64,000 bases of DNA from assembly GCF_000372965.1 (NCBI RefSeq), contig NZ_KB890024.1:2482839-2546838 (forward strand), in the 5' to 3' direction. This DNA comes from Hoeflea sp. 108. Lineage in GTDB: Bacteria; Pseudomonadota; Alphaproteobacteria; Rhizobiales; Rhizobiaceae. The stretch's first letter is position 1, and the number at the start of each line of letters is the position of its first letter. Positions 52,344 through 63,974 of this stretch are shown in pieces. The translations under genes and the position numbers were made by a program. The notes below the pieces were generated by a model. That model did not search any database. It was given only the letters and a program-made list of their open reading frames with translations, and was not told the origin of the DNA.

Positions 52344-53828
52344 CTAGCTCGCGCTGTAGACCGGCGCCGATTGAAGGTAGCGCCCGAAGGCATCGGCGTT
52401 CGGAGGCGCGAACCGTTCGGCCAGCGGATTGCGTTTCTTGACGGTTGCGCCGATGTCTTCGAGCAGTTCATCGAAATGCCTGAAGTGATAGGGCGCTACA
52501 CAGAGCCCGCCATAGACGCTTGCCGCCGGCCGCTCGTTGCGTTTCCAGTCGAGCATCATGTCGATGTTCTCACGCATCTCGCGCGCCGATGGCTGCTTCG
52601 CCAGCATGCCATCGGCATAACGCACCAGCCAGTTGGCGGCGAGATCGGCACACAGCACCGTGCAGAACGACGAGTTGAAACCGACGAAGCCGAGATCGGG
52701 AACATCAGGATTGGCGATCACCCGGTACAGCCGGTACTGGCCGTCGTCGTCGATCAGCTTGCGGCGCACGTCCTCGGGCAGGAACGGAATGCCCATCTTC
52801 CAGCCCGTTGCCAGCACGGCGAGATCGGCCTTCACCATTTCGCCCCCGGTCAGCGCCACCGAACCATTTTCATAATGGTCGAATGTGCCCTGCACCGCCT
52901 TGATCCTGCCCGACCGGATCATCTCGAAGAAGCCGGGCGTCACGATCGGTACCGAGCAGTTGATCTCCTGTTCGATCGGCACCTTCGGGCGCATGCCCGC
53001 CTTGTTGAGCTTGAGCTGCATGGTCAGCAGGCTTTCCAGCGCCCGCCAGTTCGCCCAGACGAACGGCTTTGCAATTGCATGCTTCAGCCGCCCGAAGGCG
53101 CTCAGCCCCCAGCCGGGGAACATGTTCTCCTGGGCGCGGGTGTAGAGGATGCGCTTGAAGTTGATCAGGCCGCCGATGAAATAGGGAATGCGCCAGATCG
53201 GCTCGCGATAGACGATGGTGACGTTGCGCGCACCCTTCTGCGCCGCGTTGACGGCAATGTCGGTGGCTGACTTGGAGAAGCCGAGCACCACCACGTCCTT
53301 GTCCTTCACGACAGCCGGATCAGTGTATTCGCTCGAATGCATGACCGCGCCACCGGCAGCAGCAAACACATCCTTGCCCGGAAACTCAGGGATGTTCTTG
53401 TCGCTGAAATTGCCTGTGCAGACGACGACGAAGTCGAAATGCTCGCGGGAAGTGCCACCCTTTTCGTCCTCGAGCGTCAGCGTCCAGCCGCCTTCGCCGC
53501 CCCGCTCCATGCTGGCGACCGCGCAGCCGTAGCGAATGATGCCGGGCAGCCCGTGCTTGCGCGCATAGTCGGCAAGATAGGCATGCACCTGCACGCCCTT
53601 CGGCCACTCCGGAAACTCATCCGGCATCGCCATGTCGGTGTAGCGATAGAGCTCCTTGGGACTCTGCGTCTGCACGTCGGGGTAGGAGCGCGCCGGCTCC
53701 CATACGCCTCCGAGATCGCCGCTGCGCTCGACGATGGTCACGTCATGCCCATGCTGCCTGAACGTCTTGGCCGCCACCAGCCCGCTGACGCCGGCGCCGA
53801 TCACGCACACTTTCTTCTTGCTGACCAT
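52344..53828 (-). CDS. Flavin-containing monooxygenase (FMO/BVMO class)
   Basis: The 494-residue enzyme has the FAD motif VCVIGAGVSGLVAAKT (residues 7-22), an FMO-identifying stretch FPGKDVFAAAGGAVMHSSEY (F-x-G-x-H-S-x2-Y pattern with an insertion) and an NADPH motif VVVLGFSKSATDIAVNAA. It also has ATGW in VLATGWKMG. The ATG at 53828 follows AGGAGGAGC. It lies downstream of the cupin gene on the same strand and divergent AraC gene, so the three may form one catabolic or detoxification unit. Substrate unknown. Confidence 0.9.
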   Translation of the reverse strand: MVSKKKVCVIGAGVSGLVAAKTFRQHGHDVTIVERSGDLGGVWEPARSYPDVQTQSPKELYRYTDMAMPDEFPEWPKGVQVHAYLADYARKHGLPGIIRYGCAVASMERGGEGGWTLTLEDEKGGTSREHFDFVVVCTGNFSDKNIPEFPGKDVFAAAGGAVMHSSEYTDPAVVKDKDVVVLGFSKSATDIAVNAAQKGARNVTIVYREPIWRIPYFIGGLINFKRILYTRAQENMFPGWGLSAFGRLKHAIAKPFVWANWRALESLLTMQLKLNKAGMRPKVPIEQEINCSVPIVTPGFFEMIRSGRIKAVQGTFDHYENGSVALTGGEMVKADLAVLATGWKMGIPFLPEDVRRKLIDDDGQYRLYRVIANPDVPDLGFVGFNSSFCTVLCADLAANWLVRYADGMLAKQPSAREMRENIDMMLDWKRNERPAASVYGGLCVAPYHFRHFDELLEDIGATVKKRNPLAERFAPPNADAFGRYLQSAPVYSAS

Positions 53829-54002
53829 GTGCTCCTCCTGATTTTTGGCAGCGGCCCGCTGCCCCGCCCGCACCATGGTTCGGGAGGTTCTCGCCGACGG
53901 GCAGCCGGCATTCACTGTTGAACGATGGGCGCATCAGCCCGAACGCAGGCCGGTCCGGCCTGCGTTCAAGCGATCGTTTTCCGGAACTGCGGCTTGGTGC
54001 GC

Positions 54003-54455
54003 CTAGTCGTTGGCTTCCGGCGGTAGGAAGTTGACCTCGTGCTCAGCCGAGACCTTCACCACCTCGGCCACGTCGGTCATGTTGTCGAGCTTGATGAACA
54101 GGTCTTCCAGCATTCGGGCCGGCGACACCCAGAACAGCGCCCGCGTCGGCTTGTCCGACTTGTTGAAGTAGCCGTGTGGAATGCCCCTGGGCATGCGCAC
54201 GAGATCGCCGGCCTTGGCCTTCACCCATTCACCATCGAGCTTGAGGTCGAGTTCGCCCTCCTGCACCAGGATGAACTCGTCCTGGGTCGGATGGATATGC
54301 ACGGGCACGAACTGGCCGGGCGCGCTGTTGGTCTCGAAGGCGAAGGTCGAGTCGCACACGGCCTTCGGAAAATAGACCTGGCCCAGGATGTTCCAGCTTT
54401 TGCCGGCAAAGCCCTTGCCGTCCTCGGTGATGCCCTTGGCGAGATTGTCAGACAT
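54003..54455 (-). CDS. Cupin-domain protein
   Basis: The 150-residue single cupin has motif 1 VPVHIHPTQDEFILVQEGEL (two His and a Glu as metal ligands) and motif 2 GDLVRMPRGIPHGYFN (third His). Such small cupins are often dioxygenases, isomerases or storage-like enzymes; the reaction is unknown. RBS AAGGGAGG precedes ATG 54455. It is divergent from the AraC regulator at 54648 and upstream of the FMO gene. Confidence 0.88.
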   Translation of the reverse strand: MSDNLAKGITEDGKGFAGKSWNILGQVYFPKAVCDSTFAFETNSAPGQFVPVHIHPTQDEFILVQEGELDLKLDGEWVKAKAGDLVRMPRGIPHGYFNKSDKPTRALFWVSPARMLEDLFIKLDNMTDVAEVVKVSAEHEVNFLPPEAND

Positions 54456-54647
54456 GAATTTCCTCCCTTTGCCGGACCGCCTTTTCTTGGAAAGGTCCCG
54501 GTCCTCCACGGCAGAGAATGCCCGCATCCCGGCAAAACGCTATCCGGCAAACGTTCGGACTATCCAGAAAACGAAATAATCGTTTTCCCCGCCTGCGGCA
54601 TTTCAGGCTCCGGTTGGCGGCCGTCCGAACTGTGTTACCATCCCTGG

Positions 54648-55643
54648 ATGGAAACGGACGTGGCAACGCGCGCGGCCCCGCTTTCACGGCATGTCCTGTT
54701 TCAGTCCGACGACCTCGACTGCGCCAGGGAGCGGGTAGCCCAGAAGTTCTGCAACCACCGGCTCGACATCATCGGCGACCGGCGTCCCTTCCGCGCTGCC
54801 CATCATCATGTCCGCGGCGACATGATCTCGCTCAACTACATCAGCTATGGTGCCGACGTTCTGATCGACCCAGGCGAACTCGGCCATTTCTACCTGATCC
54901 AGATCCCGCTCGCCGGCGCCGCCACCATCCGCAACGGCCGCAAGGAATTCGTCTCCCATGGCGGCGCCGCCTCCGTGCTCAACCCGCATTGGGCCACCCG
55001 CATGCGCTGGTGGCAGGACTGCGCGCAGCTGCTTGTTCAGGTTCGGAGGACGCCGTTCCAGGCTTTTGCCGAGCGCGTGCTCGACCGCGAGTTGCCTGAC
55101 GCCGTCAGCTTCGATCCGGAAATCGATATGACGCGGCCCGAGATGATCGCCTGGCGCGGCTTCATCGACGCCCTTGTCCATGATGCCGAACGGGAGCCCT
55201 CGCCCGCGGCCGATCTCAGCCGCGCCTTCCGCGAACAGCAATTGCTCGAGTTTTTCATCCGGGCGCAGCCGGGCAATCTCGCGCCCTTCATGGACGGGCG
55301 TAGCCAGGCCACAGCACCTCGCCATGTCAGACGTGCCGAAGAGTTCATCCGCACCCATGCCGAGGCACCCATCGCCCTGCTCGACATCGCCGAGGCATCG
55401 GGCGTCAACTGCCGCACGCTCCAGCTCGCCTACAAGTCGACCTACGGCTTCTCGCCCATGCACGCGCTGCACAAGGAGCGCATGCGCCGCGTGCGCTACG
55501 ACCTGCTGCAGGGCGACGCGGCAACCTCGGTCGCCGACATTGCCCTCAAATGGGGCTTTTCCCATTTGGGCCGCTTCTCGGCCGCCTACCGCCAGGAATT
55601 CGGCGAACTGCCGCGCCAGACCTTGCGCAACCGGGCTGGCTGA
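54648..55643 (+). CDS. AraC-family transcriptional regulator
   Basis: The 331-residue protein has an N-terminal cupin-like sensor region (AraC-binding-like domain: YLIQIPLAGAATIRNGRKEF) and C-terminal double helix-turn-helix (PIALLDIAEASGVNCRTLQL, YDLLQGDAATSVADIALKWG, FSHLGRFSAAYRQEFGELP). The ATG at 54648 opens the conserved part. Divergence from the cupin-FMO pair suggests that it activates them. Confidence 0.9.
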   Translation: METDVATRAAPLSRHVLFQSDDLDCARERVAQKFCNHRLDIIGDRRPFRAAHHHVRGDMISLNYISYGADVLIDPGELGHFYLIQIPLAGAATIRNGRKEFVSHGGAASVLNPHWATRMRWWQDCAQLLVQVRRTPFQAFAERVLDRELPDAVSFDPEIDMTRPEMIAWRGFIDALVHDAEREPSPAADLSRAFREQQLLEFFIRAQPGNLAPFMDGRSQATAPRHVRRAEEFIRTHAEAPIALLDIAEASGVNCRTLQLAYKSTYGFSPMHALHKERMRRVRYDLLQGDAATSVADIALKWGFSHLGRFSAAYRQEFGELPRQTLRNRAG

Positions 55644-55687
55644 CCTTCTGACCCACGCCGCTTGACGGGCAGCGGCCCGCAGTCGCC

Positions 55688-56134
55688 TCATGGACGCAAG
55701 CCAGCTCCCTTGCGTTGATGATAGGTCAGCGCCGCCCGCAGGCAGAATGCCAGTGCAGCCTCTGGAATGGCCGCGTCTGCGGGAACGATCACCGCCCTGT
55801 TGCCCTCGAACTCCAGCTCGCCGCCAAGATGAGATCGGAAGGTCTCTACCAGCGTCGTGTTGCAGTTGAAGAACACCGCGCACCTGCCGGGCAAGGACCT
55901 GGTTGCGCCCAGCCGGACCGTCGATCCGCTGCCGCTTGCTTGCGTCAGATAGGCAGGCTCGCCCCATTTGAGCGTTTCGGTCAGCGTCCCCACGCCTTCG
56001 GTTTCCGCCGCGACCTCGAAGATCAGGTCACGGATGTCGAGCAACCGGGTCCGCACTGTCTCGGGATGACGCGAGAGCGCTTCGAGGATCGGTTTAGGTG
56101 CCGGCGGCGCGGGCGCCTTTGCAACCTCATGCAT
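55688..56134 (-). CDS. DUF1801 domain protein
   Basis: The 148-residue protein has the YdhG/DUF1801 pattern: IRDLIFEVAAETEGVGTLTE, LKWGEPAYLT, CAVFFNCNTTLVETFR and ALAFCLRAALTYHQRK. No activity is known for the family. The ATG at 56134 lies within the end of the racemase-like gene (8-nt overlap), so the two are probably co-translated. Confidence 0.85.
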   Translation of the reverse strand: MHEVAKAPAPPAPKPILEALSRHPETVRTRLLDIRDLIFEVAAETEGVGTLTETLKWGEPAYLTQASGSGSTVRLGATRSLPGRCAVFFNCNTTLVETFRSHLGGELEFEGNRAVIVPADAAIPEAALAFCLRAALTYHQRKGAGLRP

Positions 56135-56855
56135 GCTGCACCTCGTCGGCCAGCGCCAGCTCGACCGCGGCCTCGGCATGGATCTTGACCATGTCATAAG
56201 CTGGCATCGGATAGTCCTCCATGGCCAGCACCAACGGCAGCTCCGTACAGGCCACGACGACCGCTTCTGCCCCCTGCGCCTGCAGGCCCTGCGCCACACG
56301 CAGCAGCAGCGATTTGGATTCCGGCTTGACGATGCCAAGCGTCAGTTCGTCGATGATCATCCTGTGCACGGCCAGGCGTTCGTCCTCCGGCGGCACAAGC
56401 GCTCCGATGCCGAACTGCCGGTTGAGTCTCTCAGCGAGAAAACCAAGTTCCATCGTGTAGCGTGTGCCCAGCAGCCCGACCCGCTTGTGTCCGGCCGCCT
56501 GCAACAGCTTGCCGGTCGGATCGGCGATATGCAGCAGCGGGATGCTGATGGCGTCGGCGACCTTGTCGGCGACGTAATGCGGCGTCACCGCCGTCAGCAT
56601 GGCGAAAGCGGCACCGCCCGCCTCCAGATGCCGCGCCGCCTTGGTGATCACCTCGGCAATCCGATCCCAATCGCCCTTGGCGGCAAGGTCGTTCAGTTCG
56701 TCGAAGTCGAGCGAATACATCAGCGACCGCGCATTGTGATGCCCACCCAGCCTGCCATGTGCCGCCTGATTGATCAGACGATAATAGAGCGCGCTGGATT
56801 CCCAGCTCATGCCCCCAAGCAAACCGATCAGTTCAGTCTGGCGTCCGGTCATCAT
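56127..56855 (-). CDS. Aspartate/glutamate racemase-family protein with an altered first active-site Cys
   Basis: The 242-residue protein begins MMTGRQTELIGLLGGMSWES, the YgeA-type signature GGMSW-S. A second active-site Cys is present in VVVACTELPLVL. The first, normally in a CNT-x-H context, is replaced: the segment reads AMLTAVTPHYVAD, with no Cys. The E. coli YgeA group also departs from the two-Cys rule, so catalysis may be asymmetric. ATG 56855 (or 56852) follows a G-rich RBS. Confidence 0.82.
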   Translation of the reverse strand: MMTGRQTELIGLLGGMSWESSALYYRLINQAAHGRLGGHHNARSLMYSLDFDELNDLAAKGDWDRIAEVITKAARHLEAGGAAFAMLTAVTPHYVADKVADAISIPLLHIADPTGKLLQAAGHKRVGLLGTRYTMELGFLAERLNRQFGIGALVPPEDERLAVHRMIIDELTLGIVKPESKSLLLRVAQGLQAQGAEAVVVACTELPLVLAMEDYPMPAYDMVKIHAEAAVELALADEVQHA

Positions 56856-57180
56856 CTTCCCCCCCAAGCGCCCGGAACAGACATCGGACGACAGACATCA
56901 GTTCGGGATCAACAGGAAGTTATTCAAGTCCGACAGCAAGCTGAACCCGTTCCATGTGAACGGTACTTGACGATAGGCGTCCGGCGGACTTGAAGCCAGC
57001 GTCCTGTCTATGTCACCGCACAAATTCCGCTAGCTGTGGAAGGACCCAGGCCACGAGTGTGTATTCTCGCAGACATTCTGACGAGATCTAGGCTGACCTC
57101 TGCGCAATAATCGGGATTCTTGCTGCCGCCAGAAATCTTGAAGCCAGTCGCCTAGTTCTTGAATCCTATCCCAAAAACAT

Positions 57181-57216
57181 GGCCCCGCCGCTCCGGGGGA
57201 GCGCACGGGGCCTTTT
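57181..57216 (+). terminator. Hairpin with T tail in the pre-uvrA intergenic region
   Basis: GGCCCCG (57181-57187) pairs with CGGGGCC (57206-57212), an inner GCTCC/GGAGC stem extends it, and TTTT follows. There is no recognisable gene upstream on this strand. Confidence 0.6.
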
Positions 57217-57381
57217 ATCGGGTTGTGCCCTTGATTGCCGGGAGTGGTTTACCGGCTTGCTATCTCGGATGCGTAGTGGCGCTCGGCCACAGATCCGACC
57301 ATGGTCTCAAATTGTAAGGGGATCAACAGATCACGGTTTGCCAGGCTTTTCACAAGGAATTGCCGCACCTGTGCCTGCTGC

Positions 57382-57408
57382 GGTTCCGTCTGCTTAGCGG
57401 AACCTTTT
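57382..57408 (+). terminator. Second hairpin with T tail in the pre-uvrA intergenic region
   Basis: GGTTCCG (57382-57388) and CGGAACC (57398-57404) form a 7-bp stem followed by TTTT. Confidence 0.5.
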
Positions 57409-57681
57409 GGGACTGTCCGGTGGAGTCATGCCTAGCTCCTACGTCAGTTGTGCCAATTGTGCGCCCGCTGCTCAACTCGCGTGTCTGCGGCGTCTCGCAG
57501 ACCGACCGTAGCATGGTGAGGAGCCCTCAAGGGAGGCTCGGCCTCAGGCGACATCAGCAGTCTGCATCCCTGATTCGGTCACGTCAACTACAACATTGTT
57601 AGAGGGAAAAAATGTGATCGAAGGTCGGGTTCAGCCGCTCTGATCCAGCCAACACTCCTGCCATACCGTTGTCAGCATGGC

Positions 57682-57696
57682 GTTCGGCCTTTGTTC
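57682..57696. promoter_or_regulatory. LexA (SOS) box upstream of uvrA
   Basis: GTTC-GGCCTTT-GTTC is a perfect GTTC-N7-GTTC box 150 nt before the uvrA start, in the same relation as in other Rhizobiales. Confidence 0.8.
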
Positions 57697-57846
57697 TTTT
57701 CACTTGCCCGCCGGCGCCAAAGGCGCTTAAACGCAATGCGGAGTGAACGGCCGCCTCTCGACCGGGCGGCAAAAATACCTACATGAGGGGATGGTCGGGC
57801 AAACCCGCCACTCCGAGCAATTCCAGATTTGAGGCGCGGCGCGGCA

Positions 57847-60768
<2,922 letters not shown>

Positions 60769-60799
60769 TCGCCTTTTGCCCCGAAACCGGGTTTTCAGG

Positions 60800-61090
60800 C
60801 TGTACAGCAACGTCCCGCACCACATCTTTGAGTGGCTGGGGATTTACGCCGGCCCTCACGTTGTTCGCCAGTCTGGGCGAAGGATAGGGTCGAGCGATTG
60901 GTATGATGTAACCATTGTGGTCGAAGAATCGCCTGCAGTACGATGTTTTGAAGATTGGCTCTCCGTTCGAGGCGATCGCGGACGTCTCGAAATCGAGGTC
61001 CTTTATCAGTCTCGAACTGAAATATTGTCGTTCGAAGAGGCTGTCTGGGTTGCTGCAATCAGGGCAGATGCGGAAAAGGGCCCGACCTGA
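60800..61090 (+). pseudogene. Possible hypothetical protein or fragment after uvrA, no clear start
   Basis: A frame without a good start codon (CTG at 60800 at best) encodes about 96 residues with coding character in its second half: YDVTIVVEESPAVRCFEDWL and LEIEVLYQSRTEILSFEEAV. The DNA is less GC-rich than uvrA. It could be a remnant of a longer gene. The rest of the 60769-61206 gap holds only a hairpin at 61162-61190. Confidence 0.3.
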
Positions 61091-61161
61091 GCGCTTCCGC
61101 GACAGACCACCAGGTCATTGCCTGGCAGCAAAGCCCTCGCTGAGGACTTTCCAAGGAAAGC

Positions 61162-61190
61162 ACGAGGCAGCCGGATACGCTCTGCCTCGT
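61162..61190 (-). terminator. Hairpin downstream of the aspartyl hydroxylase gene
   Basis: A 9-bp stem ACGAGGCAG (61162-61170) / CTGCCTCGT (61182-61190) lies 17 nt past the stop. The minus-strand T tract is weak; the plus side has TTT. Confidence 0.4.
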
Positions 61191-61206
61191 TTCACGACTG
61201 TAGATT

Positions 61207-62034
61207 TCAGCCCTTACCGGCGGTCTTGGCGCCTGGCTTCAGCATCTTCCAGTTACCGTAGAAGATCGCGTTGACCTTCTCGACCAGCACCGAAATCACC
61301 GAGACGAGGGATGAAATCAGACGCGGGAATGGCGTCGGCCTGACGATGTCCATGAACACGCAGTAGCGCCGGGCGTCATACTGGTTGACCGAGCGATGGA
61401 TCAGCGTGTCGTCGAAAATGTAGAGCGGATCGTCGTGCCAGTAGTGCTTTTGGTCGCCGCATTCGATGAATATCTGGTCTGTCTTCACCGGCGACAGATT
61501 GTAGAGCACGCGCAGCGTCAGGCGGATCGGGCCGTAGTGGAACGACGTCGATTCGCGTCCCGAGAACACCGAAACGGCGATCGTCTTGATGAAGCGGAAC
61601 TCGCGCTTGAACTCCTGAATGTTGTGCGCGTTCTCCTTGCCGTACCACCTGTACACATACATGCCGCGCCGGCCGGCCTCGAACACCTTGTCGATGTCGC
61701 CGACGACCTCGTCCTTGCGCGCCCTAAACGTGTCGAGCACGAAGTCGACCTCCTCCTGCCATTCGGGCGGCAGGTCCTGCAGCTTGTAGATGCCCTTGTT
61801 GCGATAGCTCAAAAGGTCGATCAGCAGGTTGAACGGCGACAGAAGCCATGTCGGGATGCCGTTGCCGAGGAAATAGCGCTCGAACACCATGGCGTCGCGG
61901 CGCGTGTTGCGCATGACGTCGATCAAGCCGGTGGCGAGGAAAAACAACGTGACCACGGGAATGAAATAAAGCCCCGCGGCAAGGACCACCGCCGCGATGG
62001 CCAGCTTGCGGATGGTACGGTTAGACATGCTCAT
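61207..62034 (-). CDS. Aspartyl/asparaginyl beta-hydroxylase-family membrane-anchored dioxygenase (LpxO-like)
   Basis: The 275-residue protein has an N-terminal membrane anchor (KLAIAAVVLAAGLYFIPVVT and a following hydrophobic stretch). A cytoplasmic Fe(II)/2-oxoglutarate hydroxylase domain follows: SFHYGPIRLTLRVLYNL, YIFDDTLIHRSVNQYDARRY and CVFMDIVRPTPF. LpxO, the studied relative, 2-hydroxylates lipid A acyl chains. The first iron motif, usually HxD, reads HYG here, while the distal His and Arg (DDTLIH, ARRY) are kept. Lipid A is the most likely target but is inferred. Confidence 0.83.
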   Translation of the reverse strand: MSMSNRTIRKLAIAAVVLAAGLYFIPVVTLFFLATGLIDVMRNTRRDAMVFERYFLGNGIPTWLLSPFNLLIDLLSYRNKGIYKLQDLPPEWQEEVDFVLDTFRARKDEVVGDIDKVFEAGRRGMYVYRWYGKENAHNIQEFKREFRFIKTIAVSVFSGRESTSFHYGPIRLTLRVLYNLSPVKTDQIFIECGDQKHYWHDDPLYIFDDTLIHRSVNQYDARRYCVFMDIVRPTPFPRLISSLVSVISVLVEKVNAIFYGNWKMLKPGAKTAGKG

Positions 62035-62186
62035 GGTCGGCCCCAGATTGGTGGAAGTCGCTCGAAAAGCCCCGGCACACTCATAGGCGCGGCAAACGCA
62101 TTTGAACAGCCGGGGGCGACTCTCGGAAAACAGGGTTGAGCACGCCTACATTGCGACAACCTGTACAAATTCACCGAACATACAGG

Positions 62187-62315
62187 TCAGGCGGCCTTCA
62201 CTGCCCCAGCTTCGCTGCGCAGCAGCCACCAGCCATAGATGCCGATGGGGCGGGCAATCAGGAATTCCCTGATTTCCGAGAGCTCATAGCCATCTGCGAT
62301 GCGGCAACGATGTCA
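62187..62315 (-). pseudogene. Truncated C-terminal gene fragment, 42 codons
   Basis: In the 62035-62408 gap the minus strand has a frame reading DGYELSEIREFLIARPIGIY then GWWLLRSEAGAVKAA and a TGA at 62187. An in-frame stop just upstream and no start codon show it is a remnant. The coherent, hydrophobic-then-basic sequence suggests the C-terminus of a lost gene. Nothing else is seen in this gap. Confidence 0.35.
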
Positions 62316-62408
62316 GGAGGGTTCGCCGCACGCCTCATCGCGGCTTTGCCGCGGCAGCCTGTTCGGCTAGAAATGGCCGCACAAACGCATGCGCTGAGGG
62401 GGTCGTCG

Positions 62409-63209
62409 ATGAGTGGAAAAATCCGTGCCGGCATGGGCGGCTGGACCTTCGAGCCGTGGGAAGGCACGTTCTATCCGGAGAAGCTGTCCAAGGCCAAGCA
62501 GCTCCAGTTCGCCGGCAGCCAGGTGCCATCGATCGAGGTCAACGGCACCTATTATTCCGGTTTCAAGGAACCGACCTTCCTGAAATGGGCCTCCGAGACA
62601 CCTGACGGTTTCGTCTTCTCGCTCAAGGGCAACCGCTTCGTCACCAACCGCCGCGTGCTGGCCGAGGCAGGCGAATCGATCGAGCGTTTCGTCACCCAGG
62701 GCATTGCTGCCCTCGGCGAAAAGCTCGGCCCGATCCTGTGGCAGTTCGCCCCCACCAAGAAGTTCGACGCCGACGATTTCGAGGGCTTTCTCAAGCTGCT
62801 GCCCGAAAAGCTGGATGGCATCACCCTTCGCCATGCGCTCGAAGTGCGCAATGCGAGCTTCGTCGTGCCCGAATTCGTCCAACTGGCTCGCAAGTACAAC
62901 GCAGCCATCGTTTATGCCGACCACGCCACCTATCCGGCAATTGCCGACGTGACAGGCGATTTCGTCTATCTCCGGCTGCAGACCGGCAGCGATGACAATC
63001 ACGACTGCTACACGCCAAAAGCACTCGACGAATGGGTCGAACGTGCAAAGACCTTCGCTGCAGGCGGCGTCCCGGCCGACCTCGACCGCGCCGATCCTTC
63101 GACCGAGGCTCCGGTCAAGCCGCGCGACGTGTTCGTCTACTTCATCACCGAGGGCAAGGTCCGCGCCCCGTTCGGCGCCATGGCCTTCATGAAGCGGATC
63201 AACGGATAG
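62409..63209 (+). CDS. DUF72 domain protein
   Basis: The 266-residue protein has the DUF72 TIM-barrel pattern: IRAGMGGWTFEPWEGTFYPE, IEVNGTYYSGFKEPTFLKWA, FVFSLKGNRFVTNRR, LGPILWQFAPTKKF and ALEVRNASF. The structure is TIM-barrel-like but no reaction is known. The ATG at 62409 opens the conserved part. Confidence 0.9.
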   Translation: MSGKIRAGMGGWTFEPWEGTFYPEKLSKAKQLQFAGSQVPSIEVNGTYYSGFKEPTFLKWASETPDGFVFSLKGNRFVTNRRVLAEAGESIERFVTQGIAALGEKLGPILWQFAPTKKFDADDFEGFLKLLPEKLDGITLRHALEVRNASFVVPEFVQLARKYNAAIVYADHATYPAIADVTGDFVYLRLQTGSDDNHDCYTPKALDEWVERAKTFAAGGVPADLDRADPSTEAPVKPRDVFVYFITEGKVRAPFGAMAFMKRING

Positions 63210-63302
63210 AGCAATTCCAGAGATCTGTGCGGCGGTTTCCCGCCCGCACCTGCGTCACGACAAAGGACGTTTCCACGGTTCGAAGCGACGCGGAAATGCT
63301 CT
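63208..63302. repeat. Rhizobial intergenic repeat with terminal inverted repeats
   Basis: AGAGCAATTCC at 63208-63218 (overlapping the DUF72 stop) and GGAAATGCTCT at 63292-63302 are imperfect inverted ends. The interior (GCGGTTTCCCGCCCGCACCT, GCGTCACGACAAA) resembles the AGAGCAATTCC-type dispersed elements of Mesorhizobium. It fills most of the gap between the convergent DUF72 and TetR genes. Confidence 0.6.
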
Positions 63303-63316
63303 GATCTCTTGACGCG

Positions 63317-63943
63317 TCAGACTCCGGCGGCGCGCCCGGAACCAGCCGTCAACGCGTCCCAGCCAGCCATCGCGCCATCGGCCACCGCCAACAGCGTCTC
63401 GCGCGTCGCACCGTCGCGCGCCTGTACCGACATGCCCTGCTGTACGGCTATGATGAAGGCAGCCAGCCCGGCGCAGTCGGTCGTTGACGGCAGGTCGCCC
63501 TGCTCCACGGCAAGCCGCAGCCGCTCGTTCAGCTGCCGCGTGCTCGACAGCCGGCGCTCACTGAGATCGTTGAACACCTCACGATTGCTTTCGCTGACAT
63601 TGAGCGCGCCCAGCACGATCAGGCAGCCCCTGGGATCATCGGGTTCGCTGAACGCCCTGGCCGAAGCGCAAAGGAAACTCGCAATCGCCTCCCTGATGCT
63701 GCCGGGGCGCTCGAAGGCACCCCAAACCGCGACGCCTTCGGTCGCGCCATAGAGATCGACAGCTTCGCGAAACAACGTCTCCTTGCTGCCGAATGCAGCG
63801 TAAAGGCTGGGCGAGTTGATGCCCATCGCTGTCGTCAAATCCGCCAGGGACGACCCGTCATAACCCTTCTTCCAGAATACCCGCATCGCCTGCCGCAAGG
63901 CTGCATCGCGATCGAAGCTGCGCGGACGACCCTTCTGAGACAT
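63317..63943 (-). CDS. TetR-family transcriptional regulator
   Basis: The 208-residue protein has an N-terminal TetR helix-turn-helix (GRPRSFDRDAALRQAMRVFW, GSSLADLTTAMGINSPSLYA, AAFGSKETLFREAV) and a helical ligand-binding domain (DDPRGCLIVLGALNV, of the TetR_C/AcrR-like type). A palindrome lies 15-31 nt upstream of its start; it probably controls itself and a divergent gene to the right of the window. Confidence 0.92.
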   Translation of the reverse strand: MSQKGRPRSFDRDAALRQAMRVFWKKGYDGSSLADLTTAMGINSPSLYAAFGSKETLFREAVDLYGATEGVAVWGAFERPGSIREAIASFLCASARAFSEPDDPRGCLIVLGALNVSESNREVFNDLSERRLSSTRQLNERLRLAVEQGDLPSTTDCAGLAAFIIAVQQGMSVQARDGATRETLLAVADGAMAGWDALTAGSGRAAGV

Positions 63944-63957
63944 CGAAAGCCTTTCTG

Positions 63958-63974
63958 TTATGATCGATACATAA
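63958..63974. promoter_or_regulatory. Putative TetR operator (TTATG-N7-CATAA)
   Basis: Inverted repeat TTATG (63958-63962) / CATAA (63970-63974) around an ATCGAT core sits just upstream of the TetR gene, in the divergent promoter region. Confidence 0.55.

Larger units (their letters stand above)
56856..57681. other. Long gene-free stretch between the racemase-like gene and uvrA
   Basis: No convincing CDS is visible over about 0.8 kb. Two hairpins with T tails (57181-57216 and 57382-57408) suggest one or two short transcripts or decayed gene ends. It marks the right junction of the 13-kb block separating ssb from uvrA. No tRNA, tmRNA, 6S or RNase P signature was recognised. Confidence 0.5.

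Noticed and set aside
57179..57602. Two short open frames in the pre-uvrA gap
   Set aside because: They run through hairpin terminators and lack RBS and coding character.
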